Source of the DNA: Pempheris klunzingeri
Lineage: Eukaryota; Chordata; Actinopteri; Acropomatiformes; Pempheridae
Direction of reading: 5' to 3'
Length of the DNA stretch: 64,000 nt
Assembly (NCBI RefSeq): GCF_042242105.1
Contig: NC_092027.1
Span: 5,988,006-6,052,005, forward strand
Below the pieces are notes generated by a model. That model was not told where the DNA came from. It worked only from the letters and a program-made list of their open reading frames with translations, and searched no databases. A program made the translations under genes and the position numbers. How positions within the stretch are numbered: the first letter of the stretch is position 1; every line of letters begins with the position of its first letter. Below are positions 10,368-23,500 of the stretch, piece by piece.

Positions 10368-12442
10368 ATGGAGCCGATTAAAAGAGACATGGAGCTGCTC
10401 AGTAACAGCATGGCGACCTACGCTCACATCAAAGGTAAAAAGTTGGTCTGTCTACAACTGTGGTCCCCAACCTGCGGCTCGGGACTCCCTCAGTGGGTCA
10501 TGGCGTGAATCTGTGTGGTCACAAAAGAAAGAAAAAGAAAAACTCACAAAAAGTAATTTTTCTAAATATTCTCTAAGCTTTCTCATTGAATAGTGTGTAT
10601 TTTTACTTTTCTCTAACTAGTAAACTATTAAAATAAATATACTTATTCACTTTCTTTCCAAAAATTAGTTGACAAGATACCACTTAGCTTAAAGACTGGA
10701 AATAAAGGGACTCTGTCCAAATCTAACAAAATCCACCAACCAACACCTCTAAAGCTGTTTGAAATATTATATCTTTGTTTAATCCAAATGAAAACTCAGC
10801 CTTGGGTTTTGTTGCCTTTGTTCATTTGGACCGGGCCAGGCTAGCAGTTCCCCCTCTTTTCAGTCAGTTATGCTAAGCTAAGCTAACCGGCTGCTGGCTG
10901 CAGCTCTATATTTAACATACAGACATGAGTGATTTATCAGTCTTCTAATCTAACTCTCGGCTAGAAAAGGAATAAGTTGCCAACATGTTAAACTACTCCT
11001 TTAATTGAGGGGCGGGGTGGTCCTATTAAAGGAATGATCCACATTTTACATTGAAAGGATTATCGCTCGCTGTGATTGTCCCTCCTGATACTGGCCGTTA
11101 AACTCGTCAATCTTTTAAGGGCCGACAAGTAAGAAACACTGGGATCCGCTGGTCTTGATCACTGCAGGTCTCGGCAGAAGACTTTTCTTTGTGCTTTAAG
11201 AATTCATTTCACAGTCGAGCAGTCTGAGGGACTTCAGTGTCCTGTTTTCTTTGGCTCACTTCACGGCTGTACTTTGACCGTGTATCAGCTCACATTGTTG
11301 AATTTCTTGTGCTCAAAAGTAGGCACTGGGAAAACAATAAACTGCACAGATTTCATTCTCTATTCTCTATTCAGATCCTCTACTTATGTTAAAGTACCAA
11401 TACATGAATGTAAAACTCCATCACAAGTAAACATCCTGCATTTAAAATCCTACTTAAGTGAAATTAATCAGGTGGTGTCAACAGAACGTACTTTAACTAT
11501 CAAAACTAAATCTACTTGTAGTCCAGTGGTTACCATCCCAGGGTTCAGGCCTCTCCGGGGGGCTCACAAGATAAATCAGAGGGGTCGTGAGATGATGATG
11601 ATGATGATGATGATTAATGGTTAAAGAAAGAAGGAAACTTCTGCCTCACCAAACTCTGGACCTTTGCTTGTTTTTGTGCCTTCAGCTGTTGTGTAACTGA
11701 AACCATCTGAGGGGTTTAGGGGGGACATGTCTCTTTAGGGGGAATGAAAACAACTTTCACACATTTGAAATGTCACAAAGATAAAGTACATAAAGTTTAT
11801 GTAATGAAGTAAAAAGTTACACTTTACCATATTTACCTGTGAAATGTAGTAGAAGTATAAAGAGACTAAAGTGGAAATACTCAAGTTAAGTGCCTCAAAA
11901 TTGTACTTCAGTCAATACTTTTGTAATTTTTTTACAGTTGTCATATAAAACTAAAAGCATAAATTACATTATTATTATAAAGTCTGTTGTGTGTCTCTGC
12001 CCACGCAGCCAATCCGGAGAGCTTCGCCCTCTACTTCATGATGGGCGTCTGTTTCGGCCTCCTCATGGCGCTGTGCCTCCTGGTCGCTGGCATCGCCTGC
12101 AGGACTCGCCGCCACCGCAGACCTCCCCCTTCCCCTGAGAGGAGGCAGCTGAAGGAGTCCAGCGAGGAGGACGAGGAGGATGACGATGAGGAGGAGAGCA
12201 TGGCGGAGGAAGACGGGGAGGAGGCGGAGATCCCTAAAGTGACGGTGGGGCCCATGAGCGACCGCAGCAGCCAGTCTAACGGGACTCTGAGGAGCGTGAA
12301 TGTGTTTGCGTCAGCTGAGGAGCTGGAGAAGGCACGGCGCCTGGAGGAGAGGGAGCGAATCGTCAGGGAGATCTGGAGGAACGGACAGCCGGACATCCTG
12401 GTCACAGGGACGGGGACTATTGGACGAGTGCATTACCACTAA
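10368..12442 (+). CDS. EVA1B: EVA1B (FAM176B), single-pass membrane protein
   Basis: Exons 10368-10434 and 12009-12442 join as G|CC (Ala) into 166 residues, close to the roughly 165 of mammalian EVA1B. The protein begins MEPIKRDMELLSNSMATYAH. The EVA1 core ANPESFALYFMMGVCFGLLM leads into a hydrophobic transmembrane segment at about residues 30-51, followed by CRTRRHRRPPP, a positive stop-transfer region that places the C-terminus in the cytosol. A long acidic run (residues about 68-88) follows. The conserved tail holds an ELEKARRLEERERIVREIWR helix and ends TIGRVHYH. EVA1 family members are small membrane proteins, of which EVA1A acts in autophagy and apoptosis. EVA1B itself is poorly understood. 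The gene converges on THRAP3. Confidence 0.93.
10455..10570. repeat. Dispersed repeat fragment, gtggtccccaacctg type
   Basis: It begins tgtggtccccaacctgcggctcgggactccctcagtgg. This resembles the element at 5385 and the one at about 11525. It lies in the EVA1B coding intron. Confidence 0.45.
10675..11020 (-). repeat. Dispersed repeat, inverse of the aacagttcaacattttggg type
   Basis: Landmarks in + orientation are cttaaagactggaaa, aaaatccaccaaccaacacct, ttatgctaagctaagctaac, cagacatgag and acatgttaaactactccttt. The last is the reverse complement of the opening of the element at 54222. It is an old copy in an intron of EVA1B. Confidence 0.6.
11355..11930. repeat. Cluster of degraded dispersed repeats with ATG microsatellite
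   Basis: Pieces of the acttaagt-type repeat (agatcctctacttatgtt, aaatcctacttaagtg) flank a fragment beginning agtggttaccatcccag. That fragment includes a perfect (atg/gat)n run at about 11591-11613. The last part (about 11770-11920) again resembles the acttaagt type. All lie in the EVA1B intron. Confidence 0.45.
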
Positions 12443-14100
12443 CGGACGCTTTGACTGGGCCCTAAAAATCCACACACGGACTGCAAAGTGCTGCACATAC
12501 ACAGCACAGTGGACAGAGAAATGTTCACTTTGATTTGATCATGTTTAGATGAGAGACGGCCCACCGAAGAGACATTTGTGTTCTGCCACCTTCTCGCCCC
12601 TTTAGGAGACCAGCGGTAGGTCCTCAGTCCTTTAGTCCAATGGGAGAAGTGAAGGTGATCACAGACTGTGACAGATTCTTTCTCCCCAAAGTCACCAAAG
12701 TAAATACTGGACCAACTGGTCACAAGCAACATATCTCCTTAACACTCTGACACTAAAATGGATTTTTTCAGTCAGACAGATCAGGAGAAAAGTAACTCCT
12801 GCAAGATCTGGCAAAACACAGATATGGTTTCTCCGGCTGGAGGCTGTTCACGCGCAGCACTCATCACTAACTGTAAAAAGTATTATTGTGCATTTTAATA
12901 TTAACCAAAGATGAGCAAATATTATCAGCTCACTCTGAAGCTGTTTGCCATAGAAAGCTCTCAGTCTACACCTGCTCCACCAGGTTGTTTTCAGTTATTC
13001 GAGCAACACGGTGTAGTCCAAAGCTAGTTAGCATGTGAGCAGTGGAACAACAACTAACTGACCTACACTGAGCAGAAGTATGAACAGTATTGAAATACAA
13101 ACAGCTGTTGCTCAGTGCAGGTTGTGGTTAGTTGATGTTCAACCGTAGATTATTCATGCGCCGCACATCCCCGTCTGCTTCCCTTCATCCACGCGACGTT
13201 CACAACGAGGCAACTCAGGAGACAGGAAGCGTGTACGAGTTCATACCACTGGCAGAGGTTGTACAGCGCCATCTTTAGTAATCGAGTATCTTTGATTTGT
13301 ACGGCGACTTGAAGTGGTCAGTATAAAAATAAGGGACCTTTAGTGTTGAAGGAGGCTGTGCAGGAGAGAATTAGGTCCACGTGTGAAAAACATATTTGGG
13401 TTCTGTTTCCGAGTTCTCTGAATTTACACCTTCTGAGAGTAAAGTCACATTTCTGTCTTTAAACTTAGTATTTTGAGTTTTAAGTCAGAGCTCAAAGAAA
13501 CTTTTCATGTGGCCTAATCCTCTTACAAACTCTGACACTGCTCTCACACATATTAAAACAGCTTGTTTCATCATGTACCCCAATTTAAGTATATATGTTC
13601 TCTAAAAAAGGCATTTTTGATTGATCAGTAATCTCATGGGAAAATGCAGACACATGATGTAATCCATCAGTGATGTTTTCCATTAATCCAACACATGATG
13701 AAATATTCTTCCATCCTGCTCGTTTTCACGTCTGATTTAGAAAAATCGGTTTGTCCTGATTATCAAACTGGCATCAAGAACTAAGTAATTATGAAAATTA
13801 AAATGAACGCTGTCGTTGTGAAAAGAAGCAGGATAAAATATTATATAATAATGAGATAAGTTTAAAAAATGTATTGAATTATTTCACATTTTCACTGTTA
13901 TACAGTTTATATTTGCCTGTATTTATTTATGTGATTATTCAATTCTTAATTCAGTAATTTATTATTGAACTCTTTTGGCCTCCATAGCTTGGTATTATAT
14001 TACTTAAAACAGATTTTGTATGCAGCATATTTGGCGTCATTTGTATTTTACCATATCTTTCCGATGTGAATAATTAAAAGTTTAACCACTTTTTGAATTA
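12443..14100 (+). other. EVA1B: EVA1B 3' UTR and flank
   Basis: No coding sequence follows the stop. The nearest plausible poly(A) hexamer is ATTAAA at 14073-14078, which would give a 3' UTR of about 1.6 kb. No AATAAA was found sooner, so the end of the transcript is uncertain. Confidence 0.35.
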
Positions 14101-16060
14101 ACAAAACATTTATTTATCACTGCATGTAGCCGTCTACCCATCTGTGATTATTCATGAGTTTACTCATGAGAGAATCGACGTCTGTATGGTGAGTGTCTTC
14201 TATGACAGTAAACTGAGTGTTTGGACAGTTTTTGAAAAATATTAAATTTAAATCTATGTAAAAGAGAAAAGCAGCAAATCATCATATTCTATTAACTTGA
14301 CAGTTGTTAAATGTAAATCTAAAATCCGATATATAAAGGTGTGTCCTTTGTGTAGCAGTAACTTATGATATTGATTGCGTGATTGAGTGCGTCCTGTTTG
14401 TCTGGTGCAGAAGTACATTTGGTATTGATCTGAGTCACTGACTACTGAACTACTGAAAGTGGGAAAAACCAACGTAAAACTTCACTGCGGTAGTTTGAAC
14501 CCAGAAGAGAAATGGGGGAATTGTTTGCAGTTTTTCATTTTTAAAACTAAACAACCCATTTAAGAAAATAATCTGCATATGTATAAAAAATAGTCACTAG
14601 CTGCTGCGTCTGTGTCAAACTGCTCCCAGAGGCTGTTTCATGGTGGGCTGATCTCAGCAGAGACGTCAGCTTCCCAGAAGCCCTCTGGTCTCTTCCCAGT
14701 TTGTGTCACTGACCCCAGCTCAGCCCGTGCTTCCTTTCCCACAATTCCCAGTACCCCCCCCTCCCCAGCAGCTCTCTCTGCTGAAGGCGTGCCTGTTTGG
14801 GGCTATGAAAGAGCCATTTACCTCGGCCGTACTGTAGATATTACCAATGCAGTGCTTCCCCAAGTGGATCCAAGTGATCTCCCACGAGACAGTCGATTTT
14901 CTGTTGACTGGATTTTCCTCCTCCGTTTATGAAAAGGCCGATTATGTTACAACTGGAGCTCTTGTGTCCAGTGTTACCTTATAAGTGGGAGATGGTTGTA
15001 GGATTGAGAGAAAACCACCCTCATTACTGACAAAATGAGACACTCATGACCTGATGGCGCTTATTCACGATTGTGTGAGATCCTGTTTCCACTTAAACAG
15101 CTCAAAAAACATTATTTTACCACTTCAATACTCGTGAGAACTAGTGTATCTGGACGTATATAAGCTGCCCCTGACTCAGATCTTATAGTTTGTATTTTGG
15201 TCATTAAAAGTCAAAAGTTGGATGAAACCAAGTATCCAACATTTACTCAAGTACTGCACTTAAATAAAAATTCACTGTATTTGTACTTTCAGTCTTTTCA
15301 TGCCACCTTGTACTTCTGCTCCACTGCAACTATGAGAGGAACCTGGTTTTTTATACTTCACTACATTTATTCAAGCAGCTTTAGTTACTTGTTACTTCAT
15401 AAATTAATATTTTTGCATTAAAAGGTGGAAATCCCCTGAGCCATGCATAGCTTAGAATGGTTAAACACAATGGATGAAAATGTTAACAGTGCTGTTTAAA
15501 GCTGCTCAGTCAATAAGTAGTTATTCATGCACTGCCCATTTAACATATCATGTGAAGGATTTCCTTACGTGGTGGAACAGCATGTTGATTCATTAGTTAT
15601 AGTTGGTAAAAGTCAATAGCAAAGAACAGCTGTTACATATATTGAGCCCAAGTTCATGTCTTCAAATTACTGGTTTTGTCTGCAGACGCAAAAATGATCA
15701 GCTCACTATCAAACAGAACAAAGTTCTCACAGTCGAGAGGCTGTAACCAGGGAACATTTTTATCAAAATAGTTTCCACTTGTAAGTTATCAGTAAAAAAT
15801 TAATCAGCGAATGTTATAAACTGATTCATTTCAGGTATTTTTTCAGAAATGTCAAATATTCCTCAAACATGAGGATTTGATTATTTTCTGTCATAAATTA
15901 GACTGAATATCTTAGGTTTTGGACTGACAGTCCAAATGTGTCACTATAATATTAATCGACAAAGGAAATAATCATGAAATGCTTCATTGGTATTTTGTTA
16001 CCTTTGTGAAATGTGCAGATTGAGGCCGAGCTAAAAGTCACAAACTTCAAAACTTTTTTT
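14100..16060. other. EVA1B-THRAP3 convergent spacer
   Basis: AT-rich sequence without a supported exon. A GC-richer block at about 14600-14930 (ggggctatgaaagagccatttacctcgg...) stands out and may be conserved non-coding DNA. In human, SH3D21 lies between these two genes. No SH3 domain-like frame was seen here. Confidence 0.45.
15230..15425. repeat. Dispersed repeat, acttaagt type
   Basis: It contains actcaagtactgcacttaaa, tgtacttctgctccactgca and tacttcactacatttattc. These are typical phrases of the same family as the copy near 5125. Confidence 0.6.
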
Positions 16061-16076
16061 TTTTTACATATTTGGG

Positions 16077-16082
16077 TTTAAT
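16077..16082 (-). terminator. THRAP3: Candidate THRAP3 polyadenylation signal
   Basis: The minus strand reads ATTAAA about 1.46 kb past the THRAP3 stop. No canonical AATAAA on that strand was noticed between here and the stop. The assignment is tentative. Confidence 0.3.
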
Positions 16083-17537
16083 AAGGTCAGAAGAAAAAAA
16101 GACATTAAGAAACTATTATTATTTTTACACAGACTGCGGTGGGGGTGTGCGAGACCCCAAACGACGAGATAAATCACAAACAACACAGCGGGCCGTCTAA
16201 CATCTCTACAGTCTGTTCATTTGTAGATCTCTCAAAACACGCACAGATTCGCCCTGAATTAAAGAAAAACCTATTGAGAATGAAAAGACGGGAACTTCAA
16301 AGCTCTCAAGAACAGTAAAAAAGTTTTCAGCTTCAGATTAAACGAAGAAATGACAGTCCTACGGTTCTGTTGAGTTCATGCAGTATGTACAGTCAAAGGT
16401 GGGACGAAGCAGCACAGTGAGATTCACAAAACCAGTTCCTCTAGTTTGTGTCGACTCCTTAAAAATACACACAGACAAAATGTCTCGTCACAAACTTCAA
16501 GGTTTCTCTGACAGAAGTTAAACTGCAGGTCTTTTTTTGAGAGGATAACTGCAACTGTTGTATTAAAAACAAAGAAAACAAACTATTTTTTAATTTTCCC
16601 CTCTGCCAGATGTTAAAATTACAATAATTTAGGTCTTATAATTCTATACATGTATTAGCCTTTTGTAATAACTATCCTTTTTTTTTCTTCTTAAAAATCT
16701 AAACAAACACCTAAATTGATATGAGAGAGGCAGAAAACCTACATGTGACGAGGATTATTCCATTTCTTTACAATTTGCACTTTTTTTTCCTGACTGAAAA
16801 CCAACAATCGATGAGAATATACCGCAGCACACTCACGCACACACACTGAAAAATGTCTTCGCTTCCCGTTGAGAAGTACAGGTGAAGGTGGCACTATATG
16901 AAAAAGCTCAGACAGTATAAGGTGACAAACGCCAATCGTTCAGGGCTTCGACAGATAGTGACTTTCACGTCCGATAATCTGACGATCAGGCGCCCTGAGC
17001 CCGCTGCTGATTGGTCCCGTGGAGCGAGGTATGAATCAAACGTTTCATGCAGTAACATCAAAGATTTAACACAGCGCCAAAAGAACAAACTGAGAGAAAA
17101 CAGGTAATGACACGGACGTCATCTAACGCCTTCCTACTCTGACAAACCAGGGCGGTACCTTCAAACTGATTACGTAATAGTATGATTCTTTTCTAAGGCA
17201 CAAATGAATTTCTTATTTTCTCGTATTTTCTGAGAATATCCATCTTTGAACTTTTGTTGCCTCAGTAATTTCTCCCTTAAAAAGATGCGATTTTGTCGTT
17301 GCTGCAAAAACAAAACTTGTCGTCACATAAAACAAAGAAAATTAGACTGAAGCCTCACATACAAAAGTAACAGAGTGCTGCTCTTCATTCAAGTTGATTC
17401 TTTCTTCAGTTTAACTTTGACAAGACTTAAAACTCACTGAACTCACTTTAACCATTAAATGATGATGAGGAGGGAAAATAGGAGAATAACCAGCCCTTCA
17501 TCGCCGCGGTAACCATTGAGATGAAGGACCGAGCCGT
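16083..17537 (-). other. THRAP3: Probable THRAP3 3' UTR
   Basis: AT-rich non-coding sequence downstream of the THRAP3 stop with several T/A homopolymer runs. No open frame in it looks protein-like. Confidence 0.4.
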
Positions 17538-20500
17538 CTACTGCTTCGTGGCGGAGGCGTCTCCGGCGTTCTTGCCTTCTTTACGCTCCACCTCCATGTT
17601 GTCGTCTCCCAGCTCACCCTCCTCCCCCCCCTGGAACATGTCGTGGGTCCACTTCGGGCTGCTGCCCCCCCCTTTCCGGTAGATGAAGCGTCCACGGCGA
17701 GTCGGAAAGGAGCCCCGTCCTCTCCCGCGGTTGTCTATCCAGGTTTTCTCGCCGTCACGATCATCATGCTGGAGGGGGACACGGAGAACGTTAAAGCTCA
17801 AGATCACGACAAGAAAATTCTGAAAACAACAAAACTGTGGACCAAAGAAGAAAAAGGTTTAGATTCCTACAAAAATAATCCCTCATCACTTATGACCCAC
17901 TAGAGGAGTGTGGAAATGACACCAGGTGCCAGATCGTAAGCATCCAGTCCAATGCTCGTTCTACCTTTAAGGTTTAAGTTGGTCCTGGACTGAGTGTTTT
18001 TGCTCTGCTGGTTTCGGTGTGACGACAGCGAGAAGAAACTGTTCTTTCAAAAACAACAACGGAGGCGTGATTATCTAAGAAGTCATTCCATTCAGTTCAT
18101 GAGGGAGAAAACAACATTCTTTGGTGTCATTTATTGAGAGTTAAATCCTAAAAGACTAATCTGCGTCATCACACGTGCGACCCTGTGGTTTGATGCCGTC
18201 TGTGCCGGCGACGTGAGCAAACACCACCATGACTGTCGTCACATTTTTGATGCAAATGTTGCCAAAAGCTGATCGGTTGATTCATTATTCTCACAGCAGA
18301 CATATTGACACGTCGTAGAAGATGAAAAGAACGTGTTGCTGACAACATGAATAATAACTCTTTTCTATTAAAGTGTCCCAGTAAGTCATGACAGCAGAAA
18401 CAGTAAAACTGAAGCAGCAACATGAAACTCAGCTATTAGTCATCTTAGTGTTTAATATTTTATTAATACTGTTTAAAATGTTGTCAGGGACTGTGTATTA
18501 AGGCCTTGAAGGAGTCTTACCAGGTAATACTTCCTGCTCTTGGGGGTGTATTCAGGGTCCCACTCCTCCTCCGGAGGACGCACCGGAGGATTCATATTAG
18601 CAGGGTTTCCATTGCTGTTGTTGCCTGGATAATTTCCCCTGTTCCAACCTCTCCCTCTCACTCTGGGGAACTGGAAACAAAACAACAGGTGGATTCAAAC
18701 TTGCAGTCAAGGCACAAACGTTTTCCACAGTAAGGATGGAAGAATGTTTTATAAACTTTGTCCATGTCAGAGTCGAAAATCGACCCGGGGACGATGGGAA
18801 CGACACAACACACAAATAAAAGCCATACTGATGAAAATCAGGCATTTGTTTAGTGATGAGGTGCAGTTCCACTGATTTGCGCTACATTACCTTCATAAAA
18901 ATCAGGTAGTGCATGGAATATGTATGATAGATTGTCATCATCATTATCATCACCATCCATATTATGTTCCTTAGCATTAGGAGGAAGGAACAGAGCAGAG
19001 AAGCGCAGTCTACTGTGATGCCATTAGGACAGAGAATCGCAAGAAGATGAGATGTCAGTACCTCGGTAAAAGGAAAAACAAACAGCAGCAGAAGAGATGA
19101 ACAAAGCTCAGACAGGAACTTACAAATCCGCGGCCTCGGCCTCTCTCTGTGTTGTGGCCCTCGTAATCTCGGGGGCCTCTGTCTGCGGGCCCGCCGTAGT
19201 CCCGTGGAGGATAACGGGAGTGACTGTAGCCCTCCTCCGAGTGCTCAATCCCCTCCCCCATGTACTCTTTACCTCTGAAAGGTGGGGGGTAAGGGGATGG
19301 GGAGGAGGAGGAGGAAGAGGAGGATGGAGAGCGATCCCGCTTCTTCTTGCCCTTCCTATGAGCACAAATGTAAAAGGTTGGATGTGAGTGTCACAGAAAA
19401 GGCATAAACATGAATTTAACAGCTAAAAACATCGAAGTCTCAGGAATGTTTGATGAGTGGTTACGATGGTTACAGGAGACATGGCCGATGTTTTCACCTC
19501 TTCCTCCTTCACAACAATCTGCCCTACATTTTTGTATAAATGAGACATCCCAACTCTTCCCACTTATCAAGGAGAGATGTTTGCTGCATCTTACAATAGC
19601 CACCAAACACAAAAAGAAAATTGAGAAAAATAACAGAGATTAGCGTGTGAGCGTGAAATCTTGTCCAGGAGGAAATGTGTACAATATATTTAATCAAGTA
19701 TTGTGTGAATTTAAAACTGCTCTGTGCCTGAGAACTGAAATAATATCTATGATTATTTTTTTCTTTCTTTATTTTGGAAGCAGTGGCGCTTTTAGGTGAA
19801 AGTGTCTCCTGTAAGCGGAGAATCTACCTGCCTTTCCACAGATGCATAGTACTGTATGTTTTAAACATAAAGGTGGGTAACTGCACTGACCTGCACTCCT
19901 AAATTAATGGCTCAAGTTTAATTTGATCGTTTGAAGCCTCGCTGTTCTCTGGTCCACTCTAAAACACTCGTATCGTCGCTGAATTTTCTATCTCAAGTGG
20001 CTGCTCGTGCTGGTTAAACGTTTCCTGCTGCTGTCTCATATTAACTGTTAATTTTGAAGGTGTGCAGGAAATGAAATGTCTTCATCATTGATCATCAAGC
20101 AGCAGTAGAATGTTTAAATGATACTTGAAAGGTGAAAAGAAGTGGAGATGAATAGGTGGTAATGTCAGAATGTCAGTCCTCCATCGTGGCAGCATGTCCC
20201 CTCTAACAGCAGCAACCACTCCTCCAAACATTCAATAAAAAAATCCCCTATTTCTCAAGTGAAGACAGACTAAACATACTTGGATTTCTTGTGGTGTTTC
20301 CCAGATTTCTCAGAGGACCTCTCTCTGCTCGGCCCTCGAGAGCCTCCTGGGCTCCTGCCCCCTTCACGCTTGAAGTCGCGCTCCTTCCCAAACCTCTTAC
20401 GCCTTTCAATATCCAGGCGAAGGTCCATCACGTCGCCTTTGAACTTTTGACTTGAATCCTGGAGAGATATGCATCTGTCAGCCATCTCAGCAGCTGTTTT

Positions 20501-23500
20501 CAGTAATGACTGGCAATTTTTGAATGAAGCAATCAAGCGCACATCATATTCCCATAGAGTCAAAAATGCTAAACTGGTGACAAGTAAAAAGCGTGACAAC
20601 ATGTGCAAATCCACATATACAAATACATAAGCACAACATATATAAGCATAGTTCCCTCTAGTGGTTAAGGCAAAATGTGAATACTGACAATTATTACATT
20701 ACATAATATTACTATGATGGGTAATGTAGTAAAAATGCAGTAAAAACTATGTGTAGCAAATCAATTATAATACAGAATTCTTATTTCTTAGAAACGACTT
20801 AACAATTCAATATTAAAAGTGTTTGTGGAAACCAGCAGCATGCATGTAGCTCATTAAAATAAACTGAATTTCACAGTTTTTTGTGGCTTGATTTTCTTTT
20901 TAGGAAAAATACTTACAAGGTAAAGGCACTGATAAGCGTCCCTTGAGAGGCTTGGACTCAGGATCTTAATTCACTTCCTTTTAGCCTTTGCTTGGGTTCG
21001 TACATACCCAATCAATAACCATATCTCATAGGCTGGGGGGCTTGCTTGGCACTTACAAAACACAATTGGGCTCTTTTGATTTAGAAATATGCATCCTTTG
21101 AAAGAAAAGCACAAAGCTGAACACTGCTGCTTTGGATCGTCTCAAATTTGCTTGTTCCAAATACGTCAAATTTCAAAAGGGCTGGTCACCTTGTAGCTCG
21201 TCTCCTCCATATCCTCAAACAGGTGAGAGTGCCTCTTAAAGGCACTGGGGGAAACATCGATTCTCCTAAGAGGTGAGGAAAAAGCCCCGGTGTCAGCAGG
21301 CAGTGATTGTACAGAGATGGAAATGCTTTGCTGAGGAAATAACTTCTGATCAGATGATTAGACGTCGAGGGTACCTGTGGATTTCTGGGCTCTTCCTTGG
21401 CTTCATCATTTCTACCTCTGCTGCTTTTCTTTGGTACATGGCAAACCGCTCACTTAGAGTCATGTCTGAGGAGTGGAAGTGTTGAGCTGCAAATAAAAGC
21501 ACAAAACACTATTATTCCACATACAGGAGCACCATACACACAACGTATTCAAGTGAAGAAATGCCCAGTGGGTCTCGTCACCAGTGCGAACTCCTGCTGT
21601 CTCGCTACCTGGAGTCTATAGAGAGTGGACAAGACCTACACAGATCATACTCTACCTTTGATATAGTGCACAATTGAGACTATGTGCTGAGCAAACAGCT
21701 CAGAGGGACTGCGGCGGAGCTGAGTGGACTGAATGTGCTGGAAAATGGAACGAAACTCCGGATCTTTCTTAGTGGGATTGAGCAGCTCTCGGGGCATGAG
21801 GCGCTCTTTAGAGAGGGACGAGCTGGGAGAGCAGAAGAAGTGAGGAACATTGATTAAAGTAGTACAAAAAGGCTTTTAAGCAAAAATATCTACTATATTG
21901 GCCCAAATAAAGGACGATGTTATAATCAAGGAATATTATTGAGTATTCAAGTCGTCAGATACTCTTTTTGAGTAGAGTTCATAGATAACAGAACAACCGG
22001 TCTGTAACACACACCTGATTAGAAAGTTGGAAAAGTTTAAATATCACAAAAGTGTTTTTACACCTGTCTGAGGTGGAAAAGTGAATAAATCATGACGTAT
22101 ATGAAACATGTGCATTCACAAACCCCACTGAAGAGATGAAAACATCAGATTGAATACATGAAGTAAACATAGCTGCCATATTTCCATCATGTTTTTGACA
22201 AGGTTGTGCGGTAAACTCAGTAGTGAATACAAACGGGTATTACTTCACATTCTCTTTTGCAGATTTTCTGGAAATTCATTTAAAACATTCATGCAATATT
22301 TGGATGGAAGCTTGACTACAGAAGAGAGTTGCATTATGAGTTGATTGTGGTCTCTTCAAGTATTTTTGTGGTGAGTGTGAGTTTCCAATGGTGGTGTGAC
22401 TTGTTTTTTTATTTTTCTCTGACGTGTGAAAATGAGTCAAACGTGTTTATCAATGTCTTCACTGCAGAAATGGACAATTACCAGGGACTCAGACTCAGAC
22501 TGAGAAAATCACTTCCTATTGTTTCGCAGAAACTGACAGCAGTCTGTGCGAGTGTGGGACTGAAAAGACGAGCTCCACAAATCTGCTTGTATCAGAGAAA
22601 AGGCGGTTAGTATGAAGATCTCTTAGCTGAAATTATTTTGATCTTTCATCGTCTTGTATTCGGGCCAATACAGCGGCACAGCAGTGTAAGGTTTATGAAT
22701 GGATGTCACTACACATACCTGGGCATTTCATCTAAAGAACCGATTTTGTGTTCAAACTCCTCCCTTGATGCAGACAGGCGTCGTACAGGCGACTCCACAC
22801 GAAGAGGGTAAGCTCCAGGGAACAGCGGCCGCTCCTTCTCTCTGGAAGTTGCGGGAGGGGACGGACTCCTTCTGGACTTTTCTTTCTTCTCTTTCTTCTT
22901 GGACTTCTCCTCTTTCTTCGTGTTGTGCTTGCGGCTTCGGTACAGCTCCTCCTCCATGTGATCTATGGGCTCTGCGTCTTCAGCGTCTCTCCGGCTTTTC
23001 TCTTTCACTGACGGGTAGGACATTGAATAGCTTGTTGGCTCATCCCCCCATTTCCCGAAAATGTCCCGAGCTGTGAGGGTGGGTTTGGCCTCGCCATCCC
23101 CCTCGATGTCCCTCTCTTTCAGCACGTGAGACTTGAGGAACTCCTCTTCTCCAGCATCAAAGAAGGGCATGGTCTTGTCTTCCTTGGAGTCGCTGAATGA
23201 GGTGGATGAGATGTTGAAAAGTTCTCCTTTCTCTAGTTCTCTGTCTGTGGTGCTCTGCTCCTTATCACGACCGTTCTCCTTTTCAGCGGCCTGCTTTTTG
23301 GTATCATTCTCAGCCAAGAACCTGAAACAGAGAACCAAACTGAGCTTTAGTAGCTGCAACGCCAGGTATGCGGCTAATGTGCTTACTTCAGACTGAGATA
23401 TACGATGCAAGAGGGAAAAACACGACTACACAAGTACGACAAATTCTCACAAACTGAAAATGAACAATGGAATACACACCAGGGATGGGCATGCTTAAAA

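Noticed and set aside
12031..12405. Minus-strand serine-rich frame
   Set aside because: Antisense of the acidic EVA1B exon.
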